Shown in pieces: positions 1 to 9,800 of a stretch of DNA of 64,000 nt. Made by a program: the position numbers and the translations under genes. The stretch comes from Pseudopedobacter saltans DSM 12145. GTDB lineage: Bacteria > Bacteroidota > Bacteroidia > Sphingobacteriales > Sphingobacteriaceae. The DNA lies in the NCBI RefSeq assembly GCF_000190735.1, contig NC_015177.1:1302001-1366000 (forward strand). The letters run 5' to 3'. The first letter of the stretch is position 1. Each line of letters starts with the position of its first letter. The notes under the pieces are model-generated. The model saw only the letters and a program-made list of their open reading frames with translations, was not told the DNA's origin and did not search any database.

Positions 1-57
1 GGCTACCCCAAGTTTAGCAAACAATGCAAAGCCAAAAAGTAAAAGTGTTCTTTTCAT
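1..57 (-). CDS. N-terminus of a secreted protein (truncated by window edge)
   Basis: An ATG at 57 opens a reading frame that runs off the window after 19 codons (MKRTLLLFGFALFAKLGVA). Lys/Arg followed by a long hydrophobic stretch is a typical signal peptide. It lies 40 nt downstream of the SUMF1/sialidase fusion gene in the same direction, so it is probably the next gene of the glycan-utilisation operon. Function cannot be judged from this fragment. Confidence 0.6.
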   Translation of the reverse strand, partial: MKRTLLLFGFALFAKLGVA

Positions 58-97
58 ATTGATTTATTTTAGTTATAAATTGATTACATACTGTATA

Positions 98-2083
98 TTA
101 ATCCATTAGCCATTTCATATTAAACCTATAGTGCAATGCGCTACTAAACAAATGAATCATGTTATCGGGGCTTTGTGTAGCTGCCAGATATCCTTTAGGT
201 TCAGCATATTGTGCATTTATTTTGAAATAACCTGTAAAGCCTCCGCCGTTCAAAAAACCTTCTTTTCCATCGGTAATCAGTTTTTTTACCGGCCAGGTTT
301 TACCATCATCAAATGAAACAGCAGCATACATACCATAACCTGTATAAGTTGTTCCGTCTTTTCGGGTAAACTGCATTCCTTTTCTATCAGTAACACTTGC
401 ATCTGTAAATGAAACCAGCAATAAAGCTCCTTCATTTAACCTTCTCAGAATTAATCGCTGACCACTGGATATGGGAGGGAACTCTGTAGCATGATAAGTC
501 CAAGTCTGTCCACCATTCTTCGATAGACTCATAGGCATGTAATAATTATTACCGGCCTTAATGTTGTCATCTCTGCCAAACGCCATTAAGTCTCCATTTT
601 GTAGTTGTACAACGCCAGCATGTATTCCTGCTATTATAGTGCCTTCTCCTCCTTGTTTAAAAACAGGTATTTGATTTGATATTACAGAAGGACTGCTCCA
701 GGTTTTTCCATTGTCTTTAGAAATATGAATGACACTGCCCCCTCTTACTTTTGGTGTAGCATCACAGGGTTGTACCAGCCAGCCTTCTTTTGTTTTAAAC
801 ATCCCGGCAATAACCTGATTTCCCAATTCATGTTCAGGATTGGCAAATTCTGGTTTAGACCAGGTGTAGCCGTTATCTTTACTTTCTCGCTTTACCATGG
901 CGAGATTTTGCCAGGTGCCGGTTGCTTCAACACCATTCATATGGTAAACAACATTTCTTTGCTGGTCATAAAACAGTGAAGATCCGGTCATATTACGATC
1001 GGGAACCTTAAAAAATAGTTCAGGATCAGTCCATTTTTGTTCTCCAACCTTCAAACGGCTGGATAAAATGGTCATTTCCCTACCTTTTTCATCTTCCGTA
1101 GAAAACCATATTGCAAGCAAATCTCCATTAGGCAACCATGTTGCCGCCGGACAATGATTATGATGGTACATAAAATCATTCTTACCTGCATTATTGGTAT
1201 GTAGGTAAGTCAAAGGTTCCATAAAAACAGGTTTATCCGTCACGTTCCATTTAAATATGGACGCCTTTGGAATTCCATTCTTCGGTATAGGTTCTGAAAT
1301 AAAAGAAGCAGGTTTCAGCTTTTCTGTTACTTCTACAATTCTAAAACCGGTGTAAAGTGTCTTATCTTCGGGAATAAGGGCAGACCTGTTCGACGAGCGT
1401 AAATACCTCACAGGTGTTCCATGACTGCCACCTCTTGTAATTCTATATAAACCCTTTTCATAACCGGCCGGATCTGTTTTTTCAGATACGGTATATTTCC
1501 CATACCAATCCAAACACCATTCCTCTACATTCCCATGCATATCATAAATTCCCCAGGCATTAGGTTTAGTTTGCTTCACTTTTAATGAAACCGGTTTAGG
1601 TTCCCAGATAATATCCTGATTCTTGAGATACTCTTTAGGTAAAACCCTGTCACCAATGGCATAAGGAGTTAATGTACCTGCCTTGCATACATATTCCCAC
1701 TCCGCCTCAGTAGGTAAACGGTATTGTTTACCTTCCTTTTCCGAAAGCCATTCGCAAAAATTAACTGCATCTTGGTAGTTCACATAAATAACTGCTTCGT
1801 CGTCTTCTGTAGAGAAACCATTTTTACGCCTTAGTTGTCGATGCGCGGGATCGAATTGCTCATATTGCGCATTGCTAATTTCTGTTGACGAAATTTTGAA
1901 CGGTCTGGATATATTTACAATATGTGTCGGGCTCTCATCTTTATTTTCACCATAGGCATAATCGCCCATTAGAAATCTACCGGGTTTTATATCAACCATT
2001 TCTAAGCCAATAGAATTAAGCTGTTGGGCATTAACAGTCAGAACAAATGCAAACAGGTAATAAATCAGAATTAACTTTTTCAT
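98..2083 (-). CDS. SUMF1/FGE-like domain fused to sialidase-like BNR domain, secreted
   Basis: 661 aa. Residues 1-19 are a signal peptide. Residues about 25-252 form a SUMF1/formylglycine-generating-enzyme-like (C-type-lectin fold) domain, seen in YRLPTEAEWEY (121-131), GNVEEWCLDWY (184-194), TRGGSHG (216-222) and the terminal GFRIV. The paired cysteines that true formylglycine-generating enzymes carry after the GGS motif are absent (GGSHGTPVRYLRSSNR), so sulfatase activation is unlikely. Residues about 285-661 are a sialidase-like beta-propeller with four Asp-box motifs (SKDNGYTW 401, SKDNGKTW 455, SKNGGQTW 521, SFDDGKTW 590). The ATG overlaps the stop of the upstream acetylesterase by 4 nt, indicating translational coupling. 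Probably a periplasmic or surface enzyme acting on the glycan imported by the neighbouring SusCD pair. The substrate is not determined. Confidence 0.8.
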   Translation of the reverse strand: MKKLILIYYLFAFVLTVNAQQLNSIGLEMVDIKPGRFLMGDYAYGENKDESPTHIVNISRPFKISSTEISNAQYEQFDPAHRQLRRKNGFSTEDDEAVIYVNYQDAVNFCEWLSEKEGKQYRLPTEAEWEYVCKAGTLTPYAIGDRVLPKEYLKNQDIIWEPKPVSLKVKQTKPNAWGIYDMHGNVEEWCLDWYGKYTVSEKTDPAGYEKGLYRITRGGSHGTPVRYLRSSNRSALIPEDKTLYTGFRIVEVTEKLKPASFISEPIPKNGIPKASIFKWNVTDKPVFMEPLTYLHTNNAGKNDFMYHHNHCPAATWLPNGDLLAIWFSTEDEKGREMTILSSRLKVGEQKWTDPELFFKVPDRNMTGSSLFYDQQRNVVYHMNGVEATGTWQNLAMVKRESKDNGYTWSKPEFANPEHELGNQVIAGMFKTKEGWLVQPCDATPKVRGGSVIHISKDNGKTWSSPSVISNQIPVFKQGGEGTIIAGIHAGVVQLQNGDLMAFGRDDNIKAGNNYYMPMSLSKNGGQTWTYHATEFPPISSGQRLILRRLNEGALLLVSFTDASVTDRKGMQFTRKDGTTYTGYGMYAAVSFDDGKTWPVKKLITDGKEGFLNGGGFTGYFKINAQYAEPKGYLAATQSPDNMIHLFSSALHYRFNMKWLMD

Positions 2084-4053
2084 AACTGCTGTCTCCAGGG
2101 TTTATCTGTTCTGAATGGTGATGCAGGCAGACCTTCTTTATTAATCAGATTACTTTTATAAGGGTTATCTTGCCATGCGTATCTAACCGCTACAGGTTTA
2201 GAGACGCTATTATGCCAAACCACTACCTGATTATTTTCAATTCGTGCATTCGCCTGTACAAAAACTCCATTTTCCCCTGCTATAAAAAAGCCTTGTAACA
2301 AGTTGCTATCCCTTATGGCAAGTCCAGAACCTGTATGATCGAAAGTTATCTTTGCTTCTGTACCAGATACTTTCATTTCTTTATAGATCGGGCCCGAATA
2401 AACTATTTTATTATTTCCATAGGCCACTTTTTGTGCGGCTATAGCAAGCCTCTTTCCTACATCCCATTTATTTTTAGGATGTAAATCTTTTTCCTCTCCC
2501 ACATCTATTGTAACAGCCATTCCTGTATTGGATACAGCAAGTGTCTTCAACTGTGATTCCCTCAGGTTTGCCCAGTTGCTGGATAATACATTCAGACTGT
2601 ATGGGCCATAATTAGGTAACTGTACATATAAAAAAGGAAAGTCTCCCAGATTCCATTGTTTTCGCCAGTCCTTTATAAGAGCCGGTAATAGTCTGCCGTA
2701 TTCCTCAGCTTTATCTGTATTAGATTCTCCCTGATACCATATAACTCCCTTTATAGCATAATTCGTTAAAGGAGCTATCATGGCATTGTACAGTAAAGAC
2801 GGCTCATATTGCAGTACAATTTTATCTGTACGCGGGTATTTAGGCATGTCTTTCAATGGCAGACTCTCTTTATAAGCCCACTCGTTATTCAGGCCAACTA
2901 CCCTTTCACCAATAACTATCTTCATACCATCCGGACCACTACTAAATCCTCCAGGACCACCCCAATCCGTTACTCTTACGGTTATTACATTTTTTCCTTC
3001 CACCAACAAATCTTCCGGGACCGCGTATTTTCTAATGTTATTCCTTCCATAGGTAGCTCCAATCAGTTTTCCGTTTATATAAGTACTGTCCAGCTCGTCC
3101 ACATAAGAAAGAAATATTGTACTGCGTTTCCCTAAATCTGCTTTAGTAAGCTCAATTTCCTTCCTGAACCACACTACGCCGTCATAATTTTTTAATTCAG
3201 GCTGTTTTTCCCAGTAAGCGGGCAGAATAACTCGCTTCCATGATGAATCGTCAAAATCAACAGCATTCCATGTTTTTAACGATTGAAAGCCTTTGTCTAA
3301 TCCCATAACCTGGTCTGACCATGATTTTATTTCTTGCTGTTCCTTTTGTAATACTGATTCTCTGAACGCCGGTTCGCTTACATTTTTATATCTATTAATA
3401 TAATCAGGAAAGTCTTTCAATCCTTCCAGACTTACCCAGGCCTCAGCTTTTGTACCACCCCAACTGGTACTTATTAAACCTATTGGAACCTGATTTTTTT
3501 TGTACAGTTCTTTAGCAAAGAAATAAGCAACCGCTGAAAATGCAGGAAGATGCATGGGCATAGCTTCCCGCCATCCTATACTTTTAAAATTCTCTTCGGG
3601 CTTAAAACTGGTTACTTTAGAAACCTCTATAGACCTTATTTGGGGAATATTATCATCTATCTTCAATGGATAAGCCTCTCCCAAATCCTTCATTTTCATA
3701 TACATATTGGATTGCCCGGAACATACCCATACATCACCTATCGCAATATTTTTAATAACTATCTCTTCCTTTTCGCCTCTTATAAGCATTTGAAGAGGAA
3801 TCGATGCAGGCTGTTTATCCAAAGACAATGTCCATTTTCCTTGCCCATTAGCCTGTGTCTTATAAACTTTGCCTTTAAATTCAATCCGAACAATCTCACC
3901 AGGATCTGCCCATCCCCAAACAGGAATCGCAACATTTCTCTGCAAAACCATACCATCGCCCACTAAGGCAGGCAAAATAATTTTAGCTTCTGAAGCTTGC
4001 GGAACGGCTAAGAATAGTAATGGAAAATATTTTCTAAAAAAACGCTTTAACAT
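2080..4053 (-). CDS. Sialate O-acetylesterase, SGNH family, secreted
   Basis: 657 aa with an N-terminal signal peptide (1-23). SGNH-hydrolase landmarks are visible: GQSNM at about 113-117 (nucleophile Ser), the SWGGTKAEAW block, IWYQGESN and a late DLHP supplying the Asp-His pair. Between blocks there is a jelly-roll insertion typical of this family (FDDSSWKRV, VWFRKEIEL, YINGKLIG). The family removes O-acetyl groups from sialic acids or other glycans such as acetylated xylan or pectin, making them accessible to exo-glycosidases. It sits between the DUF5017-type lipoprotein (4-nt gap) and the SUMF1/sialidase fusion (4-nt overlap), so it is part of the same operon. Substrate assignment is by family and context only. 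Confidence 0.88.
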   Translation of the reverse strand: MLKRFFRKYFPLLFLAVPQASEAKIILPALVGDGMVLQRNVAIPVWGWADPGEIVRIEFKGKVYKTQANGQGKWTLSLDKQPASIPLQMLIRGEKEEIVIKNIAIGDVWVCSGQSNMYMKMKDLGEAYPLKIDDNIPQIRSIEVSKVTSFKPEENFKSIGWREAMPMHLPAFSAVAYFFAKELYKKNQVPIGLISTSWGGTKAEAWVSLEGLKDFPDYINRYKNVSEPAFRESVLQKEQQEIKSWSDQVMGLDKGFQSLKTWNAVDFDDSSWKRVILPAYWEKQPELKNYDGVVWFRKEIELTKADLGKRSTIFLSYVDELDSTYINGKLIGATYGRNNIRKYAVPEDLLVEGKNVITVRVTDWGGPGGFSSGPDGMKIVIGERVVGLNNEWAYKESLPLKDMPKYPRTDKIVLQYEPSLLYNAMIAPLTNYAIKGVIWYQGESNTDKAEEYGRLLPALIKDWRKQWNLGDFPFLYVQLPNYGPYSLNVLSSNWANLRESQLKTLAVSNTGMAVTIDVGEEKDLHPKNKWDVGKRLAIAAQKVAYGNNKIVYSGPIYKEMKVSGTEAKITFDHTGSGLAIRDSNLLQGFFIAGENGVFVQANARIENNQVVVWHNSVSKPVAVRYAWQDNPYKSNLINKEGLPASPFRTDKPWRQQL

Positions 4054-4057
4054 TTGA

Positions 4058-4987
4058 TTATGGTTTTACAGTAATCGTAATTGTTTTGATTATTTCTTTA
4101 TGTTTATTGATATTCTGAACAGAGCCAATAAATTTCACTTCGTAAGTACCTGGTTTTGTAAATTTGTGCGTAAAAACATCTGGCATAGGGTTTTCACTTC
4201 CTTTTAAAGCCTGAGCCCGGTCTGGTCCCAAGTTCAGAACGTCAAGATAAAGCGGTTTACTAATTGCCCAATGGTAACCACCTGGAGACCAATTGTCAGT
4301 ATACAAGTTACCTTGCATTGTAATTCTTGATGTAGTCACTACAGACCTGGCAGGATGAGTTGTGGGATTTTCATCTATAATTCTAAAACCTGCTTCGTTT
4401 AAACCAAGTACTTTCAGTTTCCCTTCCGCTGTTTGTCCCTGAATTTTGAAATCCTGTATCATCCATATTCTGGCATCACCGTAATCTAACTGAGAAAGGG
4501 TATTGTATTTATATGCGATGAAAAGAGGCTTTCCAGACTTATAAATGTCTGTAATATCCTTTTCTCCGGACGTTACAAATGTATTCGTTGTAGCAAGAGT
4601 AAAACGGTTGGTTATATCTGTCCAGGTAGCCTGATGAATGCTTTCTAAATTCTGATAATTTCCATCAAAATCGGTACTTGCCCAAACCGATAATTGATTT
4701 GTCTGGCTTCCCTTGTCTACAGCTGATGTAAAAGAGATGCTTTGTCCGCCTGTAATATCAAGCATCCGGCCTTCTTTAAAATTATAGTCATTTAAAAATT
4801 CGCCCGAATAGAAGCTTAATAACTCGGCATCCCCGCTAAAATAAAAATCTACCGTTTTATTTACCTGCACCTCAGTAGCACTGGCCTGCACATCAAAATC
4901 CAGTTTATCGAGTTTTAAACGATTTTCTTTTTTACAGGAAACCACAGCCAATAGCATAGCCATGAAAAAGAAATGCTTTAATTCCAT
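4058..4987 (-). CDS. DUF5017-like surface lipoprotein of the SusCD locus
   Basis: 309 aa. The signal ends in a lipobox (LLAVVSC, Cys about 18), followed by charged KKEN, so the protein is lipid-anchored. The sequence FYFSGDAELLSFYSGEF near residue 55 and the all-beta, PKD-like character match the DUF5017 lipoproteins often placed directly after susD in Sphingobacteriaceae. It lies 18 nt downstream of susD and 4 nt upstream of the acetylesterase. By analogy with SusE/F-type proteins it probably binds glycan at the cell surface. The family name is from memory; the role is inference from position. Confidence 0.7.
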   Translation of the reverse strand: MELKHFFFMAMLLAVVSCKKENRLKLDKLDFDVQASATEVQVNKTVDFYFSGDAELLSFYSGEFLNDYNFKEGRMLDITGGQSISFTSAVDKGSQTNQLSVWASTDFDGNYQNLESIHQATWTDITNRFTLATTNTFVTSGEKDITDIYKSGKPLFIAYKYNTLSQLDYGDARIWMIQDFKIQGQTAEGKLKVLGLNEAGFRIIDENPTTHPARSVVTTSRITMQGNLYTDNWSPGGYHWAISKPLYLDVLNLGPDRAQALKGSENPMPDVFTHKFTKPGTYEVKFIGSVQNINKHKEIIKTITITVKP

Positions 4988-5005
4988 TGTATTTATTTAA
5001 AAAGT

Positions 5006-6847
5006 TTACCAGTTATTATTTTGCTTCAATTTGCTGTTCAGGCTTAATTCCCTTGATGGAATAGGCCATAGCAAATGTTTACTGTTTACATTTTGATACC
5101 TATTGATATAGTTGGCATAGTTTGCCGGAGGTACTTGCTGGCTGATTGTATTATAAACATCCTGCATATTTTCAAGAAACTTCTCCCAACGAATAAGATC
5201 TGCCTTTCGCAAACACTCAAACGCCAGTTCTCTAGATCTTTCTTCCTGAATAAACTTCCTTAGCGCTTCCTGATTGACTGTTGCTAAAGCGGGCACCTTA
5301 TGCTCCGTTCCGTCAAAAAGTACTGCTGTTGCTATACCTCCCGATCCTGTCGCGCCCGCAGGAGTGGTTATGGTAACGGTAGGAACAGAAGTATATCCTT
5401 CCCCGAAAACCGAGCCTATTACGCCGTCCCTTTCTAAAAGAATTCCCGATATCTGTTTAGATCCATTTAAGACCGCATAGGCTTTAGCGCCCGAGCCGCC
5501 CCCGCCTGTAATAGTAATAGTTGGTGCAACAGAATAATTGCTACCTCTATTATTAACCGTTATAGATTTTACACTACCTTTTTTCATAAAGGCTCTTTCC
5601 CTAACCATTTCAAGGTATTTCACCACTTCAGATTTATTGGCGAAAGAAATTTCATTCAAAGCTTCCGCATACATCAGAAGTATATCCGAAAATCTTAGAA
5701 TCGGAAAATTTTGAGGGGTAGCATATGCTTTTTTCACCGGGTTCAATTCATATTCCCTTCTAAATTTCGCTGCCGGACGCACAAACAATGAAGCATATGA
5801 GGTTGAGTTTGAATAGGTTTTTCCACCGGTAGCATTGTAGCTAAAATTAGCTATATTCCAATCCCTCCGTGTATCTCCCAAATCATACTTGTTATACAAA
5901 TTAGCAGTTGCTGCCACAAACGAAAGGCTTTTTATATTATCAAGTGTAGAGCTTGGCGAATTAACGTAACCATTCCACCCGGTTTCGTCAAAACCATTCG
6001 CTATATCACCGTAGAACTCTACTTCCCAAATGCTCTCCTTTACGTCATAAAAATCTTTAGCATAATTGATGAAAATCTGTGAATAAGAAGCATTTAGCCG
6101 ATGTCCCGAGTTTCCATCATTTATGACCTTCAATGCCCAGTTTTTTGCATCTTCATATTTCGATACATCTTTCAGCGGATATCCTGCCATAAATAGACAA
6201 ACCCTTGCCAAAATCCCTCTTACCGCAGATTTGTTGACACGACCTCCACCTGCTTCGTTTATATCCCTTACATGCTCTTCGGCATACTCCATGTCCTTCA
6301 AAATCACATCATAAACTTCTTTTATAGAAGATTTTTCGATATCTGTATTTGAGGTAGATTTAGTCGAAGCAAGGACAATAGGTACCTCTCCATAAGTTTG
6401 CACCAACAGAAAATAAAAATAGGCTCGTAGAAAAGACGCTTCCCCCCGTACTCTGTTTCTGATGTCCTTAGATATAGATGGATTGCTATCTATATTTTCC
6501 AGCAAAAGATTTGCGCGATTAATACCAATATATAAGGTATTCCAATGATTGGTTACAAAAGGATCCGAAGAAGTAAAATCATATAACATAGGGCCTGTAG
6601 TTGTAGAAACCCTGCTGCAATAACCGTCATCTCCATCTAAAGCATAATTAAATAAAATCTGCCCGCCATATAAAACATTGTTACCTAAAACATCATAAAT
6701 ACCCGCCAGTGAATGTTCAAGATCTTTTTCGGTTTCATAATAGGCTTCTGGAGCCAGAATATCCTGGGGCTTTACATCCAGAAATTTCTCACAACCCGAA
6801 AAGAATATTTGCGAAATTACCAGTACTGTTAAAATTCTCAATTTCAT
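5006..6847 (-). CDS. SusD/RagB-family glycan-binding outer-membrane lipoprotein with inserted repeat
   Basis: 613 aa. Lipobox ISQIFFSGC near residue 19. The SusD fold is shown by KFLDVKPQD just after the Cys, the TPR-like helices (FLRAYFYFLLVQTYGEVPIV) and the C-terminal signature IQEERSRELAFE...DLIRW. SusD caps the SusC channel and captures oligosaccharide. Residues about 427-517, just before the C-terminal signature, are an insertion built from two similar glycine-rich beta segments (SNYSVAPTITITGGGGSGA and EGYTSVPTVTITTPAGATG). This lengthens the protein beyond the usual 500-560 residues. The gene follows susC by 13 nt. Confidence 0.92.
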   Translation of the reverse strand: MKLRILTVLVISQIFFSGCEKFLDVKPQDILAPEAYYETEKDLEHSLAGIYDVLGNNVLYGGQILFNYALDGDDGYCSRVSTTTGPMLYDFTSSDPFVTNHWNTLYIGINRANLLLENIDSNPSISKDIRNRVRGEASFLRAYFYFLLVQTYGEVPIVLASTKSTSNTDIEKSSIKEVYDVILKDMEYAEEHVRDINEAGGGRVNKSAVRGILARVCLFMAGYPLKDVSKYEDAKNWALKVINDGNSGHRLNASYSQIFINYAKDFYDVKESIWEVEFYGDIANGFDETGWNGYVNSPSSTLDNIKSLSFVAATANLYNKYDLGDTRRDWNIANFSYNATGGKTYSNSTSYASLFVRPAAKFRREYELNPVKKAYATPQNFPILRFSDILLMYAEALNEISFANKSEVVKYLEMVRERAFMKKGSVKSITVNNRGSNYSVAPTITITGGGGSGAKAYAVLNGSKQISGILLERDGVIGSVFGEGYTSVPTVTITTPAGATGSGGIATAVLFDGTEHKVPALATVNQEALRKFIQEERSRELAFECLRKADLIRWEKFLENMQDVYNTISQQVPPANYANYINRYQNVNSKHLLWPIPSRELSLNSKLKQNNNW

Positions 6848-6860
6848 GGTTTTCTAATTT

Positions 6861-9800
6861 TTAAAAGGTTGCATTAATACCAAAAACAATAGTTCTAGCC
6901 ATTGGGTAGGCCGAATAGTCAAATCCCGGAGTAGTTGGAATACTACTTCTTACAGAAACCTCAGGATCCATACCCGAATACCTTGTCCAGGTAATCAGGT
7001 TTTGCACAGCTACATTCAATTTCAGTTCATCCAAATAGGCCGACTTAATAAGTCTTTTTGGTAATGAATAAGCTAAAGCAAGGGTCTTCAATCTTAAAAA
7101 AGAACCATCCTCCAGAACTCTGGATGAATGAATTCCCTGAGGTCCTTGTCCACCAGTCCTATAATTGGTATTCGACGGGTTTTCAGGTGTCCATCTATTA
7201 CTATAAGAAGCATATTGATTTAAATCCAGCGCTTTAATTCCATTTCCATCAAAAATCAATCGGTTTGCATTATAGATCTGATTGCCGTAAGACCATTGGA
7301 AGAATACGTTAAGATCAAAGTTTTTATACGTAAAATTATTATTGAAACCACCGGTATGTATGGGCAAAGCCCTTCCAATAACAGTCATGTCATTTGAGTT
7401 GATAACCCCGTCACCATTAAGATCTTTATACCTAATATCGCCTGGCTGTATATTATCTCTTTCAGTGGCGCTGGCATTACTTGGAAACTCTTTTTTGAGG
7501 ATATATTTTCCCGGTGCAGGATTATCAAACTGATCCAACTGATATATACCATCAAAAACATAGCCGTAAAACTGGCCCATAGGCTGGTCCACCCTTGCCA
7601 GATATAAAGCACTACCATTATATTGCGAGAAAAAACTCACTGTACTGAACAGGTTTTTATCTCCATTGGCCAATTCCAATACCTTGCTATCGTTAAAACT
7701 GATATTAAAGTTACTCGACCATGAAAAATCCTTCTTACGTACATTATTCGTATTTAAAGAAAACTCCATTCCCCTGTTTCGCACCGATCCAACATTTTTA
7801 TAGGCTTGCAAATACCCCGTAGTGGCAGGGAAGTTTGCATACAATAAAAGATCCTTCGTTGTCTTCGAATACATATCTATTGTAAGCTGTATTTTATCCT
7901 TAAAAAAACCTAAGTCCCATCCGATGTCAGCTTGCGCGGTACTCTCCCATTTCAAATCCGTATCACCAAGGTTGGTAGAAATTGTCCCCCTTACAGGCGA
8001 CTGGTTGTTAAAAGAATAAGCATTACCAACAAGCATGTTCAAGCTGGGTAAATAAGCAAAATCGGCTATTCGGTTATTTCCGGTTGCCCCATAACTAACC
8101 CTGAGTTTAGAGTTCGATATAAGAGAGATATTTTTCACAAAGTCCTCCTCATGCATGTTCCATGCAAACGCTGCTGATGGAAAGTATCCCCAGCGATGCC
8201 CTTTGGCAAATTTGGAAGAACCATCAGCCCGGAATGTTGCTGTCAATAAATACTTAGATTTGAAACCGTAGTTAACCCTACCATAAAAAGATGCTAAAGT
8301 ATTTCCCGTGGCAGTTGCTATGGCACTATATAAATTACCTGTTTCCAAACCAGGCATGCCCAGTTGTTCTGTATTGATATCTATTGTACCATAGCCATAT
8401 TGGTCAAACTTATTCTCCTGTATAGAAGTTCCTCCCATTAAGGTTAACTTATGTATCCTATTAAAAGTCTTATTCCACGTTAAAGTATTCTGATTAGACC
8501 AATTGAAAGTGTCCGAATAACGAATACTACCATTTACACCAAACTTATTCGAAGGATTTAGTGAAGAGCCCTGCGTTGTATTAGAGTTATAAAAAAGACT
8601 TCTTCTCTGGTTATTTCCTTTAGCACTACCCGTTAACCTCAAAGTCAGACCTTTGGATATATCATATTTAACGTATCCATTAGCAACTAAATCAATTATC
8701 CTGTTTCTGGTATAATCATTACTGCTGGTGATATAGGGGTTTAAACGGATATCGGCCAATTGCAGATTATCAGGATCAGCCATGTCATTTTCCAAATCGA
8801 AATCTGCATTGCCGCTTACCGGCCTGTATCCCCAGGTTCTATAAAGTAAATAAGTTGAAGAAGCTCCTTCCCCGACTGCAACTACCTGACCGTAATTCAT
8901 CAGGCTTCCAAAATTAGCATTAAACCCAACAGTTATCTTTTTACTGATGGTTTGATCTAAAGAAGCCCTAAATTGTGTTCTATTAAAACCTGTATTATTT
9001 ATAATTCCGGGTTGCTTAAATAAAGAGCCCGATAAAGAATATTTTGTCTGTGCATTCCCACCTCTTATTGCAAGATTATGATTTTGTATCAGTGTTGTTT
9101 TAAGAATTTTCCCCTGCCAGTCTACCCCACTTATATTTTTGTAATCATCAAGCGTTTTGTCAGACAGATACCTGTTTGTTGCTCTGCCTTCATTTAATTC
9201 CAATTGATATTTAACAAAATCATAAGAAGACATCATTTCCATCTGCTTGATTACCTTATGCATTCCCAAAGAGCTATTGAAAGTGATAACCGGCTTCCCG
9301 ATTTTGCCCTTCTTGGTTTCTATAACAACAACGCCATTAGCTGCCCTTGAGCCATAAACTGCAGTAGATGACGCATCTTTCAAAATGTTTAAAGTTTCAA
9401 TATCGTCCGGGTTAATAGCCGCGCTGGAAATATCTTCCACAGGGAATCCATCGATCACATATAATGGAGAATTGTTCTGAGTAAGAGAATTAGCTCCACG
9501 AATTACGATATTCATTTCCGAACCCGGCTGACCATCATTGGCTGATACCTTTACGCCGGCAACCCTGCCCGCTAGTGCGTCGATAAAAGAAGGCACCGGT
9601 GCTTTTACAATATCTTTTACATTTACTTCACTAACAGCACCTGTAAGATCTTTACGACTAACTTCTCCATAACCAATCACCACTATCTGATTCAAAGCAG
9701 TGTTTTGTTCTTTCAAAGTGATATTTATTGTTTTATCATTACCAACTTTGCGTTCTTGCTGAGAAAAACCAATAAAGGAGTATACTAAAACAGCTTCTGT

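Noticed and set aside
98-2083. Active formylglycine-generating enzyme for a sulfatase
   Set aside because: The catalytic Cys pair is absent and no sulfatase gene is in the window.
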